From Bacillota bacterium (lineage in GTDB: Bacteria > Bacillota > Clostridia > Lachnospirales > Lachnospiraceae): a stretch of DNA of 64,000 bases. The DNA is taken from the NCBI GenBank assembly GCA_023439505.1, contig JAEXNR010000011.1:124001-188000 (forward strand), read 5' to 3'. Position 1 is the stretch's first letter. Each line of letters starts with the position of its first letter. The translations under genes were made by a program, and so were the position numbers. Of the stretch, positions 8,928-17,446 are shown piece by piece. Under the pieces are notes generated by a model. The model saw only the letters and a list, made by a program, of their open reading frames with translations. It did not search any database and had not been told where the DNA came from.

Positions 8928-9850
8928 TTTTTATACCTCTCTCTAATCTTCGGGTCAATCATTGCATAGAACATGTCAAGCAAAACCATCGCTACCATGT
9001 AGATGAATGACATAAGAAGCGCAGACGTCATTACAACAGTCACATTTTTTTCTGAGATTCCGTGCAAAAGGTACATACCAATTCCCGGCAAGGTAAAAAT
9101 CTGCTCAACAATTACTGCTCCACCAATCACGCTGGCAAGTCCGGTAAGCAATAAAGTGATAATTGGCATACAAGCATTCTTCAGCGCATGCTTCCATATA
9201 ACTCGTGTTTCGCTGCAGCCCTTAGCTCGTGCCGTACGGATATAATCCTGATTCATAGCATCCAGCATACAGGAACGAGTCATACGACTGAGTATCGGAA
9301 TATTTGCAAGTACAAGCGTTAGAATCGGAAGGATAAAATGCTTATAGGAACCACCGCCAAAGCTGGGGAGCACACCCAAATTAACAGAAAATAATAAAAT
9401 CAAACATATTGCGACAAAGAAGGACGGAATAGATGCAAAAAGTACAGCGAAAATCGTTACTGTTGTGTCTAAAAATGAATACTGTCGGATTGCACTTAAA
9501 ATTCCGAGTGCAACTCCGATTACTGCAGAGATACAAAAACCAAGTAATCCAAATGAGAGCGTTGTCGGTATGCGAGTCTGAAGCTCTGAAAAAACATTAT
9601 TGCCCGATGAATAAGATATAATGTTTCCTGTAAAAAGCCCTTTGATATAGTTTCCAAAACGCGTAGGGAGTCCACCTGTGAAGCCAACACTTTCATTAAA
9701 AGCATCCTTAACAGACTGTTTTGCGGTTAACGGAAGAATATTCGATGCAGGGTCACCGGGGGTTAGCGCCATAATTAAAAAAATCATCAAGATGACGCAA
9801 AAAAGCATTGGAATAATATAGACAAAACGCCTTGCAATATATCGTAGTAT
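8924..9850 (-). CDS. Peptide ABC transporter permease, DppB/OppB type, with a probable non-canonical start
   Basis: The protein is a DppB-like permease: PGDPASNILP early, EAA loop ARAKGCSETRVIWKHALKNACMP, and MSFIYMVAMVLLDMFYAMIDPKIR at the end. The first ATG (9808) falls inside the first membrane span and would remove the usual N-terminus. Upstream in the same frame, codons 9850-9809 encode LRYIARRFVYIIP, the standard DppB start, but the codon where Met belongs is ATA (9848-9850), and an in-frame TGA lies three codons further up. Either ATA is used, the product starts at a weak internal codon, or an ATG-to-ATA change has damaged the gene. Length from 9850 is 308 residues, normal for the family. 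The 45-bp gap to the hydrolase upstream keeps it in the operon. Confidence 0.82.
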   Translation of the reverse strand: MLRYIARRFVYIIPMLFCVILMIFLIMALTPGDPASNILPLTAKQSVKDAFNESVGFTGGLPTRFGNYIKGLFTGNIISYSSGNNVFSELQTRIPTTLSFGLLGFCISAVIGVALGILSAIRQYSFLDTTVTIFAVLFASIPSFFVAICLILLFSVNLGVLPSFGGGSYKHFILPILTLVLANIPILSRMTRSCMLDAMNQDYIRTARAKGCSETRVIWKHALKNACMPIITLLLTGLASVIGGAVIVEQIFTLPGIGMYLLHGISEKNVTVVMTSALLMSFIYMVAMVLLDMFYAMIDPKIRERYKK

Positions 9851-9895
9851 GGCTGCTCACTTCTTTCATTTGAGATTTTTGATTAATTTATGTAA

Positions 9896-11383
9896 TTACT
9901 TTGTGAAGACAATAGGTTTTAGGTTTGATTCACCGCCAAGTAGTACAGAGAGCGAATTAATCTTGCCATCAGGTGATGTTCCAAACGAAAGGATCACACC
10001 AGCAGGCAGCTCACCAAGTACATCAATTGTTGCAAAGGAGTCATAATGATGGTGGCGCAATGAAACGATAAATGTGTTAAAATCCGCGGTTAGTGAACCG
10101 TTTTCATATGAGATAATAAAACGTCTGTATCCGGGAGCGTTATACTCTCCGGCATAGTCCGTCAGCGGGTGTGATGGAGTTGTACCCGGGATAGGCGAAC
10201 CGCCAAAATTGGCAAATAATTCTTTAGACTCCTCAAATATTTCTTTATTGTACTTCATAAGTCGTGAATTCCAATCGCCGTCAGATTGTCCAAGCACTGC
10301 ATCAATCGTTTCGTGTACAATTGCTTCTGCAAGTAAGCTAACGTTCATGTTAACGCTGACAAAGACACCAAGACCAAGTTCGGGCACAAAAGCTGTGGAG
10401 GAAGTGAAACCATTCAGGTTGCCACCATGCTCAACCATCTTGTGACCGCGGTATGTATAAATCATCCAACCAAGTCCATATGCCTGCACGCTTCGTTCCG
10501 GTGCGTAAATTCCAGTGGAGCCCATGTCGATATGTGGAGTAATAATAAGGTCCATCAAATCTTCACGCACAAGTTCTTTTTCACCTACTTTACCTCGGTT
10601 AAGGTTGAATTCCAACCACTTTACCATATCTGAAGCGCATGAATTGATACATCCGGCAGCTCCGCAGGGGTCGCCTTCATCAGCGGCAATTCCCGGTGAG
10701 AAATAGAACGGAATCTGTTTTATACCAGTGGTTGTAAAAGGCTCATCATGATCAAATGGAAGTGCGTGGTTCTGATTACTCAGCATCCTTGCAGTAAACA
10801 CTTCGGTTTTTTCCATTCCGATCGGTCTCAGCAGATGCTCCATGAGGTAATGCTCAAACTGCATTCCTGTTATTTTTTCAATTAGGCTACCAATAATGAG
10901 ATAGTTGAAATTACTATATTGAAATTTATATCGAATAGGTGCATTGAAAGGCAAATATTTAAGGTTCTTCATCAGCAGCTCACGAGAAAAACCCGTGCCA
11001 TACCAGGCCAACTCATGACGCGGCAAACCGGTACGATGAGAAAGTAAATCACGTACTGTGAGATGGTGCGTTGCATAATCATCGCTTAGACGAAACTCAG
11101 GCATATACTGGGAGATTGGTGTGTCGAAGTCAAGCTTGCCCTCAGTTGCCAGAACCGCTGCAGCTGTACCAGTGAACGCCTTCGTGCAGCTTGCGATTTG
11201 ATAGAGTGTATCAGCATCAGCAGGGAGCGAAGCGTTGTCCCTAAGCCCGATTCCACCCGAAAAGAGCACCTTCTTGTTTTCCACAATGCTCACGGATGCG
11301 GAGGGCACATCCCATTTATTAAGTTGTTCACCTATCTTTGCAATAAGCTTACACAAACTTTTTTCGTTCATTCTAATAACCAT
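9896..11383 (-). CDS. Cytoplasmic serine hydrolase, class C beta-lactamase fold (peptidase S12-like), copy 1
   Basis: This is a 495-residue penicillin-binding-protein-like serine hydrolase. The S-x-x-K nucleophile motif (S65-C-T-K68), Y-x-N (Y156-S-N158) and H-G-G (H319-G-G321) are in order, followed by a C-terminal domain of about 100 residues like those of D-aminopeptidase-type relatives. There is no signal peptide, so it should act in the cytosol, unlike true beta-lactamases. With a dipeptide epimerase and peptide importer in the same operon it probably cleaves imported peptides or D-amino-acid amides. It is a paralogue of the next gene (11466-12959). The start may be ATG 11383 or ATG 11371. 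Confidence 0.88.
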   Translation of the reverse strand: MVIRMNEKSLCKLIAKIGEQLNKWDVPSASVSIVENKKVLFSGGIGLRDNASLPADADTLYQIASCTKAFTGTAAAVLATEGKLDFDTPISQYMPEFRLSDDYATHHLTVRDLLSHRTGLPRHELAWYGTGFSRELLMKNLKYLPFNAPIRYKFQYSNFNYLIIGSLIEKITGMQFEHYLMEHLLRPIGMEKTEVFTARMLSNQNHALPFDHDEPFTTTGIKQIPFYFSPGIAADEGDPCGAAGCINSCASDMVKWLEFNLNRGKVGEKELVREDLMDLIITPHIDMGSTGIYAPERSVQAYGLGWMIYTYRGHKMVEHGGNLNGFTSSTAFVPELGLGVFVSVNMNVSLLAEAIVHETIDAVLGQSDGDWNSRLMKYNKEIFEESKELFANFGGSPIPGTTPSHPLTDYAGEYNAPGYRRFIISYENGSLTADFNTFIVSLRHHHYDSFATIDVLGELPAGVILSFGTSPDGKINSLSVLLGGESNLKPIVFTK

Positions 11384-11403
11384 GCCTTTCTTCTATACCT
11401 GCA

Positions 11404-11443
11404 AACTTTTAACGTGAAAATCAGCATTTTCACGTTAAAAGTT
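11404..11443. repeat. Perfect 18-bp palindromic hairpin between the two hydrolase genes
   Basis: Arms of 18 bp match exactly around a CAGC loop (11422-11425). No U-tract follows on either strand. A second perfect hairpin lies two bases away. It probably shapes mRNA decay or gene-to-gene expression ratio within the operon. Confidence 0.7.
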
Positions 11444-11445
11444 GC

Positions 11446-11471
11446 GTGTGAAAAATCTTGATTTTTCACAC
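11446..11471. repeat. Perfect 12-bp hairpin overlapping a stop codon
   Basis: Arms GTGTGAAAAATC and GATTTTTCACAC pair exactly around a TT loop. The right arm contains the stop codon (11466-11468) of the upstream hydrolase gene, so ribosomes ending translation would disturb the fold. Confidence 0.65.
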
Positions 11472-12959
11472 TTCGACCACCTTTGAAAAGAGTTCGTCCT
11501 TTGCAGCGGGATTGAGCACGATTGCAAATTGAATTTCGCCTATCTTGCCATCATTGCCGGTGTTGAACTTGAGTGTCATACCATCGAAAAGACCTACCTG
11601 GTTTCTGAGTAAATATGTATCATAGTGATAATGCAAAAGCTCGTAATCGCATTTATTGTAGGCTAGGCTCAAATCATCGCCATTCTTTGTTACAACAAAA
11701 TCACCGTAGCATGTATTTTTGTATGTACCGATATAATCGTCGATCGGGTGTGTCGGTGATGTGCCCTCAAGTTTTGGTGCATTCATTGCCTTCATGCCGG
11801 CTACAGCTTCAGCAAAAGCCTCAGTTAGGAAAACCCTCTGGCGGTTATGCCAGTCGCCATTTTCGACACCAAGATAGCGGTCGATTATTTCGTATGATGT
11901 TGCATACGTGTTGAAAGAATCATTGAAGTTAACAAGGCAGATGACCCCGAGATTCATATCAGGAATCATTGAAACAAGAGCGGTAAAACCGTCAATATTT
12001 CCACCATGTTCAACCATTTTATGGCCACGATAGGTCTCTGTGAACCAACCCAATGCGTAGGAGTGGAATTCCATCTCAGGGCAGTCCATAAGAAGCGGCG
12101 CGCTCAAAAGCATTGAAGGCTTCATAAGTATCTTGGTGTTTTCTTCGGAGATTACCTGAATATCACCGACTTTTCCGTTGTTTAAGAGCATCTTAACCCA
12201 TTTGCACATGTCGTTAATCGTGGAAATGATCGAGCCAGCAGGGCCAAACGGCGCACCAACGCCATTCTCCCAGCTCTCATCATCAAATTTTAAGAATTTT
12301 GCCGGGACGATACCTGTTGTATCAAGCGGTAGCGGACGTTGATATGGCTTTGCGTAGTTTTCATCAGCACACATCTGGTCGATATAGAAATAGGTGCGGT
12401 CCATACTGAGCGGATCAAGAATTTCTTTCTGAAGGAACTTCTCCCATGTCATGCCGGAAATCTCCTCAATGAGCATACCAGCGGCAACATAACAGGTATT
12501 CTGATAGCACCATTCCGTGCGAAAAGGCCATGCAGCCTGCATATTACGTAGGTTTTCAGCCATCTCACGGCGTGTGCATTTGCCATTTATCCAATATGCA
12601 TCATGACGAGGTAAGCCGGTTCTGTGGCAGAGCAAATCACGAACTGTCACATTTTCTGATGTGTAGGAATCTTGGAACTTAAGCCATGGCATATAGCTTC
12701 GAACAGGTTTGTCCCACTCGAGCTTACCCTGGTCGACGAGAATCGCGCAAGCTGCGGCTGTAAATGCCTTAGAACAGCTACCAATCTGATAAAGCGTGTC
12801 AGCATTCGGTTTACGACCTGTGGCGATTTCAACTTCGCCAAAAGCGTCCGCAAGAACAACTTCTCCGTCTTTTATAATCCCGATTGCAATCGAAGGTTGC
12901 TCCCACTTCAAAAGCTCTTCTGCGGTCTGTGATTTAATATTCTCAATAATATTCATCAT
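11466..12959 (-). CDS. Cytoplasmic serine hydrolase, class C beta-lactamase fold, copy 2
   Basis: A 497-residue paralogue of the 9896-11383 product with the same layout: S61-C-S-K64, Y152-Q-N154 and H318-G-G320, then a C-terminal lipocalin-like or barrel domain (DDYIGTYKNTCYGDFVVTKNGDDLSLAYN). The shared GLPRHD, GHKMVEHGGN and TSPTHPIDDY segments show recent common origin, but the proteins are well diverged, suggesting different substrates. No signal peptide is present. GGAG lies four bases before ATG 12959 and seven before ATG 12956; either may be used. The gap to the epimerase gene upstream is 18 bp. Confidence 0.88.
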   Translation of the reverse strand: MMNIIENIKSQTAEELLKWEQPSIAIGIIKDGEVVLADAFGEVEIATGRKPNADTLYQIGSCSKAFTAAACAILVDQGKLEWDKPVRSYMPWLKFQDSYTSENVTVRDLLCHRTGLPRHDAYWINGKCTRREMAENLRNMQAAWPFRTEWCYQNTCYVAAGMLIEEISGMTWEKFLQKEILDPLSMDRTYFYIDQMCADENYAKPYQRPLPLDTTGIVPAKFLKFDDESWENGVGAPFGPAGSIISTINDMCKWVKMLLNNGKVGDIQVISEENTKILMKPSMLLSAPLLMDCPEMEFHSYALGWFTETYRGHKMVEHGGNIDGFTALVSMIPDMNLGVICLVNFNDSFNTYATSYEIIDRYLGVENGDWHNRQRVFLTEAFAEAVAGMKAMNAPKLEGTSPTHPIDDYIGTYKNTCYGDFVVTKNGDDLSLAYNKCDYELLHYHYDTYLLRNQVGLFDGMTLKFNTGNDGKIGEIQFAIVLNPAAKDELFSKVVEV

Positions 12960-12977
12960 CTTACTCCAATCTACAAA

Positions 12978-14057
12978 TTATATATCAAAATCAAGACCAA
13001 GACCTGGTCTGTCTAGCAGTGTGAAGATGCCTCCGTCACGAGTGAATCCACCCTCGATACCGTCATCATCCCCCACGTAGAACATAAAACTGTCACAGTC
13101 GGCTTCTACAATCGCACTTTTCGCAGCCACAAGACTTATTCCAGCCATAAGGCTGATTTTATTTTCTTGCATACAACCTACCATACATTTTACACCAGCC
13201 TTTTCGGCAATGTCGGCAATTTGTGATCCATAGTATAGACCGCCACACTTCATTAGTTTGATGTTATAGAAATCAGCACAATCCATCAATACTGCACGCC
13301 TTGCATCATAGATATTGTGAATAGATTCATCAAGCATGAGTTTAACACTTGTTTTATTCTTAGACTTAAGTTCAGCTGCTCCTTCAAAGTCCCACCAAGG
13401 CAGACACTGTTCAGCAGCTTCGATACCAAGCTTTTCAAACTCAGAAAGCGCATTTAGTGCCGTCTCGATGTTGTATCCTTGATTTGCGTCTATTCGAAGG
13501 CGAACGTCGTTTCCAACTGATTGTCTGATCAGAGTTAAAGCACGAATATCATCGTTGAGGCTAACACCTGTTTTAATCTTAAGGATTTTAAATCCCTTCT
13601 GGAAAACGAATTTCTCAGCATCTGCTTGCATCTTTTCCGCAGGGTTTATACCAATTGTAATATCATTTGCAACAACAGGATTAGAACCGCCAAGAAGTTT
13701 ATAAAGAGGTAAGCCTGCCTTTTTACCTGCAATATCATATAAAGCAATGTCAATAGCGCACTTTGCAGAACCATTTCCGTGGATAATGCTATCCATCAAA
13801 GCATGTGCTCCTGAGATGTCTTCTGCATCAAAGCCAATAAGTGCATCAGCAAAAAGCTTAAGTACAATATAGCATGTTTCCATCGTTTCGCCTGTTACAA
13901 AACCGAGCGGAGCGGCAGAACCGAAACCGTAAATACCCACATCAGTGAAGATTTTTACTGTCCAGCTGTCGGAATCCTCGATTAGACCGAATGCAACACG
14001 AAAAGATTCAGAAAGTGTTGCGGAGAATTTTTCGATCTTAATATTAGTTATTTTCAT
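12978..14057 (-). CDS. Dipeptide epimerase (enolase superfamily, L-Ala-D/L-Glu epimerase-like)
   Basis: A 359-residue member of the muconate-lactonising-enzyme subgroup. The acid/base lysine motif K160-I-K162, metal ligands D190 (RIDANQGYN), E216 and D243 (LDES), and the opposite lysine K267 (NIKLMKCGG) are all visible. The D320-C-D322 motif near the end corresponds to the DxD pair that binds the substrate amino group in bacterial L-Ala-D/L-Glu epimerases, which favours a dipeptide substrate over a sugar acid. It would invert the second residue of imported dipeptides before hydrolysis. It is the first gene of the operon, with RBS AAGGAG, and faces the XRE-cupin regulator gene. Confidence 0.88.
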   Translation of the reverse strand: MKITNIKIEKFSATLSESFRVAFGLIEDSDSWTVKIFTDVGIYGFGSAAPLGFVTGETMETCYIVLKLFADALIGFDAEDISGAHALMDSIIHGNGSAKCAIDIALYDIAGKKAGLPLYKLLGGSNPVVANDITIGINPAEKMQADAEKFVFQKGFKILKIKTGVSLNDDIRALTLIRQSVGNDVRLRIDANQGYNIETALNALSEFEKLGIEAAEQCLPWWDFEGAAELKSKNKTSVKLMLDESIHNIYDARRAVLMDCADFYNIKLMKCGGLYYGSQIADIAEKAGVKCMVGCMQENKISLMAGISLVAAKSAIVEADCDSFMFYVGDDDGIEGGFTRDGGIFTLLDRPGLGLDFDI

Positions 14058-14130
14058 TATGTAGTCTCCTTAATCGCTTTTATATTTGATTTAGGTCATA
14101 CAGTTTAATATTACCTTGAAAGTTTTTTTA

Positions 14131-14162
14131 ATTATACTATAATAATATTAAGTATATGTCAA
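14131..14162 (-). promoter_or_regulatory. Probable promoter of the peptide operon
   Basis: On the minus strand a consensus TTGACA (14157-14162) is followed after 17 bases by TAGTAT, or after 20 by TATAAT (14131-14136). The start codon of the epimerase gene lies about 75 bp downstream. ATTACCTT (14110-14117) and its inverse AAGGTAAT (14222-14229) flank this region and could be sites for the adjacent XRE-cupin regulator, though eight bases is a weak signal. Confidence 0.55.
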
Positions 14163-14202
14163 GATTACAATAAAATAAATATTTCAAGAAATCCTTTCAT
14201 TC

Positions 14203-14231
14203 TTGACAAATTTATGATATAAAGGTAATTG
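14203..14231 (+). promoter_or_regulatory. Possible promoter of the XRE-cupin regulator
   Basis: TTGACA at 14203-14208 is followed after 17 bases by a poor -10 (TAATTG). It lies about 40 bp ahead of the regulator start and is divergent from the operon promoter. Confidence 0.4.
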
Positions 14232-14269
14232 ATATAAGACCATAATCATGAATGAAAGGAGTTGTTGAT

Positions 14270-14821
14270 ATGCTGGGAGCAAGAATCAGAGAAATTAGAA
14301 AGAACAAAAGAATGACGTTGAGCGATATTGCAGAGATGACACAATTTACGCCAGGCTATATTTCGCAGCTAGAAAGGGATATCATCGATCCTTCTCTTTC
14401 GGCGCTCAGAAAAATAGCAAAGGCTCTAGGAGTTCCTGTGTATATATTTCTTGAGGAACCCGACATAAAATCCATCAAGATATCGGCAGACAAAAGGTTA
14501 AAGATGGAACTACCCGATACTAACATAACTTATGAGTTCTTAACACCGATGATTTCAAACTATGAATTGGATCCCAAAATGGTTATGATATATTTTCAGC
14601 TGAATCCAGAGAGCTGGAGCAGTGAAGAAAGCATCGTTCATAATGCAGACGAGTGTATATTTGCTTTAAAAGGTTCCGTTGAGGTATATTTGGGAGAAGA
14701 GAAACACTGCCTCTCTGAAGGAGACAGTATCTATATTAAGGAAAACGTACCTCATAAGCTCTATAATCCTTGCAAGGAAAAGATCATCGGTATCTCAACA
14801 ATCACTCCCGCGATTTACTAG
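14270..14821 (+). CDS. XRE-family regulator with C-terminal cupin domain
   Basis: This 183-residue transcription factor has an N-terminal HTH (LSDIAEMTQFTPGYISQLERDIIDPSLSALRKIAKAL, about residues 16-52) and a C-terminal cupin (FALKGSVEVYLGEEKHCLSEGDSIYIKENVPHKLYNP). Such proteins repress or activate neighbouring catabolic or transport genes, with the cupin sensing a small molecule. Divergent arrangement next to the epimerase-hydrolase-Dpp operon makes that operon the obvious target, and peptides or amino acids the likely effector. An ATG at 14252 exists, but AAAGGAG eight bases before ATG 14270 fixes the start. The 113-bp repeat begins two bases after the stop codon. Confidence 0.85.
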   Translation: MLGARIREIRKNKRMTLSDIAEMTQFTPGYISQLERDIIDPSLSALRKIAKALGVPVYIFLEEPDIKSIKISADKRLKMELPDTNITYEFLTPMISNYELDPKMVMIYFQLNPESWSSEESIVHNADECIFALKGSVEVYLGEEKHCLSEGDSIYIKENVPHKLYNPCKEKIIGISTITPAIY

Positions 14822-14823
14822 AA

Positions 14824-14936
14824 GACGCATGGGGACGGGGTTGTCGTCACATTATCCTTTGTTTTACGCCTCGACTAATTCCCCTCAATCTCTCAATTTG
14901 TCTAATTGATAAAGCTGACTTATCAAAGCAATATAT
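14824..14936. repeat. 113-bp direct repeat, left copy
   Basis: This stretch is identical, by eye over its full length, to 21565-21677. It begins GACGCATGGGGACGGGG and ends in GCAATATAT, and contains a 7-bp inverted repeat TTGATAA/TTATCAA (14906-14926). The GGGGACGGGG...GTC segment resembles the short GC-rich intergenic repeats scattered in clostridial genomes. The two copies bound a 6.6-kb segment full of element remnants. Confidence 0.9.
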
Positions 14937-14937
14937 A

Positions 14938-15067
14938 ATGTACACATAAGGTTGGACACAAAATTCAAAATTTAAGTTATAATGAGTGTATGAGTAGAAT
15001 AAGAAGGACATGGTCCCCCCAAGAAAAAGCAAATATAGTGCTGGAGATCCTCCGAGAGGAATCAACC
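14938..15067 (+). mobile_element. IS3-family element 5' remnant (orfA start only)
   Basis: From the ATG at 14990 the frame encodes SRIRRTWSPQEKANIVLEIL, the N-terminus of an IS3-type OrfA transposase (helix-turn-helix region), but homology ends after about 26 codons and the rest of the open frame (to 15187) is unrelated. The upstream bases, starting TGTACACATAAGGTTGGACAC, could be the element end. Only this 5' fragment remains. Confidence 0.65.
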
Positions 15068-15248
15068 CTAGTGTTGCATAACTCTAAATCACGAATGACC
15101 TATATTAATTTTCTCAAACAATCTACTTTAATAAAGTCTCTATCATCAAACCGCCAAATAAAACTCTGTATGCAACCACTCCCATAATTACGGATAGAAT
15201 TCATTAACCCTTACACAAATTTCGTATCTGTGGGATTGGTGTTTTCAT

Positions 15249-16198
15249 TTATTCATGTATCATCTTCCACATTGCCATCGGATGCTCTTTCACCCGTTCA
15301 ATTATCTTATCATCATCAAATAAAAGTTCTGGCTTGTACTCTTTATTTTCAAATGCATTCATATATTCCATTTCATCAGGAGTTACAATCATAAGTTCCT
15401 TGATGTATCTTTTAGCTCGCTGCTTTCTTTCGTCCAAATCAAAGTTATCTTTTTTTCTAAGTACCGGAACAAATCTCTCTTAATTTTTGAAAAATTTATG
15501 GTATCGATTGCTGATGTGTTTACAAAAGGTTTTATTCATATTTTCCTGCGATATTGTATTGTAGTATATTATACATTTTCGAAATAGATCCCGCTCCGAC
15601 TCACCAAATAGACCATAATACTCCATGTTATTAAAATCATACAAATCCCTTGCAGCTGCTCTGCTCATTAATGCATTTGCCTTTGCCGAAAATATTTCCA
15701 TAGGTGCAAGAGTAAAAACTTCCATCTCGTCTTCAAAAATATCAGTTAGTATTTTGCATTTTACTGGTGCAAAGATATGTGTTCTCATTGAATAATTTAT
15801 TTCTATCTTAATACTATCTCGATTTCCACCTGTATTCTGATATTGAAAATGAAATACATCTAAGCTAAAGCTAAATCTGGACGCCGGAGAAACCTGATAT
15901 CCTTCTTGTGACATATATTCGTTTAATATTTGCGTTATTATTTCTCGTGCAAGTCCCATTTCTTCACGATTATAGTTTGGTACGAAATCCATATCTATAT
16001 CAACCGAAAGTCTCGGGAGATTAAATACCGTCATGTTAATTGCTGTACCACCTTTAAGCAAAATATGTTCTCTTAGATATTCATGTTCATTGATGAATTT
16101 CAATATTTCTTTTAAACGAAGTACTTTTCAAACGTATCTCGGACAAATCCATTCTTAGTTGCAATCCGTCCGATTTGTGCTTTATTATATTCAATCAT
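15249..16198 (-). pseudogene. abiEii: AbiEii-type nucleotidyltransferase toxin, disrupted
   Basis: The reading frame is that of an AbiEii toxin: LLKGGTAINMTVFNLPRLSVDIDMDF carries the nucleotidyltransferase motif (GG-T and D-x-D), and the C-terminus has the family ending ENKEYKPELLF...HPMAMWK. Two lesions break it. Near 16128 one base is missing: the start (MIEYNKAQIGRIATKNGFVRDTFEK) stops at VLRL, while one base more would restore continuity. At 15480-15482 an in-frame TAA separates YHKFFKN from ERFVPVLRKKDNFDL. The start ATG (16198) overlaps the antitoxin stop by eight bases, the usual abiE arrangement. The family toxins are nucleotidyltransferases that block growth; this copy is probably inactive. 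Confidence 0.82.
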
Positions 16199-16955
16199 TA
16201 ATAATTTCCTCTCCGTTCTTTATATGTGTGATGTTCTTTGGCACAACGATTTTCCAAACGTTGTCATATACCACGTCACTGGCATCTTTGGTTAAATACC
16301 GTTTGCTTTTACCAATCTTGTTCATGCACACTTCAAAAAAAGCATCTGACAAACCAAGTTGTGTCCTTATGTTCCATAACAGAAACCCCATCTTTTGATA
16401 CAGAAATTGATTATTATAGTCATCTAAATACTGTAATATTTTTTTCTCCTGTAAATTATGCAGTCCCTGGACATTTGCCAGCGTTTCTTCTAGTCCTGAT
16501 ATTTTATCCATATCCTTAAGACAGTCCACCAATGTGCGCTCTTTATCCGTTACTTTAACACCGCCGCTATATTTCACAGATTCAATTCCTTGCTTACATT
16601 TCGCCATAATACATTGATATGTGTAGCCATAAAAATCAAATGTTTGGAACTCTGTATCTGAAGAAACATATACATCATAGTAGACCTGATCAGCCACACC
16701 ATAATACTCCATTGCCGTATGATATGAAACATATGATGTTGGTGTGATACAACTGGCAATTTGAAATCGATTGGCAATAGGCGCTCCGGTCTCCCCACTG
16801 ATACAGGTATACATATTATTTCGTATTTTAACTACTGTTCCTTGCTTTATGAGACGCTTAACTGCCGAACGTGCACTTTCAATTTTATCATAATACTTAC
16901 AAACATCTTCCATTGTAAATACTGGTATTTTCATTAATTCAAAATATAGATTCAT
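16191..16955 (-). CDS. abiEi: AbiEi-family antitoxin
   Basis: A 254-residue protein of the AbiEi type IV antitoxin/regulator family. The N-terminal winged helix (FTMEDVCKYYDKIESARSAVKRLIKQGTVVKIRNNMYTC) binds DNA, and the C-terminal antitoxin domain includes SYHTAMEYYGVADQ and VTDKERTLVDCLKD. The frame is intact, in contrast to its partner toxin. The start is probably ATG 16955 with GGTGA upstream, rather than GTG 16964. Family members repress their own promoter. It may persist as an unpaired antitoxin able to neutralise related systems. Confidence 0.85.
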   Translation of the reverse strand: MNLYFELMKIPVFTMEDVCKYYDKIESARSAVKRLIKQGTVVKIRNNMYTCISGETGAPIANRFQIASCITPTSYVSYHTAMEYYGVADQVYYDVYVSSDTEFQTFDFYGYTYQCIMAKCKQGIESVKYSGGVKVTDKERTLVDCLKDMDKISGLEETLANVQGLHNLQEKKILQYLDDYNNQFLYQKMGFLLWNIRTQLGLSDAFFEVCMNKIGKSKRYLTKDASDVVYDNVWKIVVPKNITHIKNGEEIIND

Positions 16956-17144
16956 ATCATTCACCGTTTACTTTCCATCAATCATAGTTCATATATAAAC
17001 TATTTCTCTCTATTTATAAACCATATTATCACATTTGAAATTATTGCAAGTTTATTTTTAATATATTATAGGTTGTAAAAAGACTGTTATATCTCATTTT
17101 TAAACTTATATGCAATATACCCTATATTGACGCTATAATTACTG

Positions 17145-17432
17145 CTAACTACTACCATGCCATATAAATAATGAATATTTATTACAGTGTAGACCTACTT
17201 TTTTCTGATTTTCTATTACATCTCCTTGATCCTCTGCTGACCCTGCAAGTTTTCTTTCGATATTATCTATCGTGCTTCGGATAAATTGTTCAAGACCTTC
17301 AAACATTTCCCGCGGAAGGCATTTTTTCATGTTCCGAATCATAAATCCATCTGGTTTAAATATCTCATTAATGAATTCTACAAAAATTTCTTTTGCACGA
17401 TCTCGCAACCTAATCACAACTTCTTTCTCCAC
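17145..17432 (-). CDS. Small protein of unknown function, probably a gene fragment
   Basis: A 95-codon frame with a lysine- and glutamate-rich helical composition (RLRDRAKEIFVEFINEIF...MFEGLEQFIRSTIDNIERKL). I recognise no family. It has a GTG start without a good ribosome binding site, and the frame continues a few codons upstream to a stop, which suggests a truncated C-terminal piece. It lies head to head with a broken parM-like gene. Confidence 0.35.
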   Translation of the reverse strand: MEKEVVIRLRDRAKEIFVEFINEIFKPDGFMIRNMKKCLPREMFEGLEQFIRSTIDNIERKLAGSAEDQGDVIENQKKVGLHCNKYSLFIWHGSS

Positions 17433-17446
17433 TGCTTGTTAAAATT

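Noticed and set aside
11466..12959. Antibiotic-resistance beta-lactamase
   Set aside because: The fold motifs match, but there is no signal peptide and the operon context points to peptide or amide hydrolysis in the cytosol.
14990..15187. A 65-codon plus-strand frame as a full gene
   Set aside because: Only the first 26 codons match an IS3 OrfA; the rest is unrelated sequence, so it is treated as a truncated element end.
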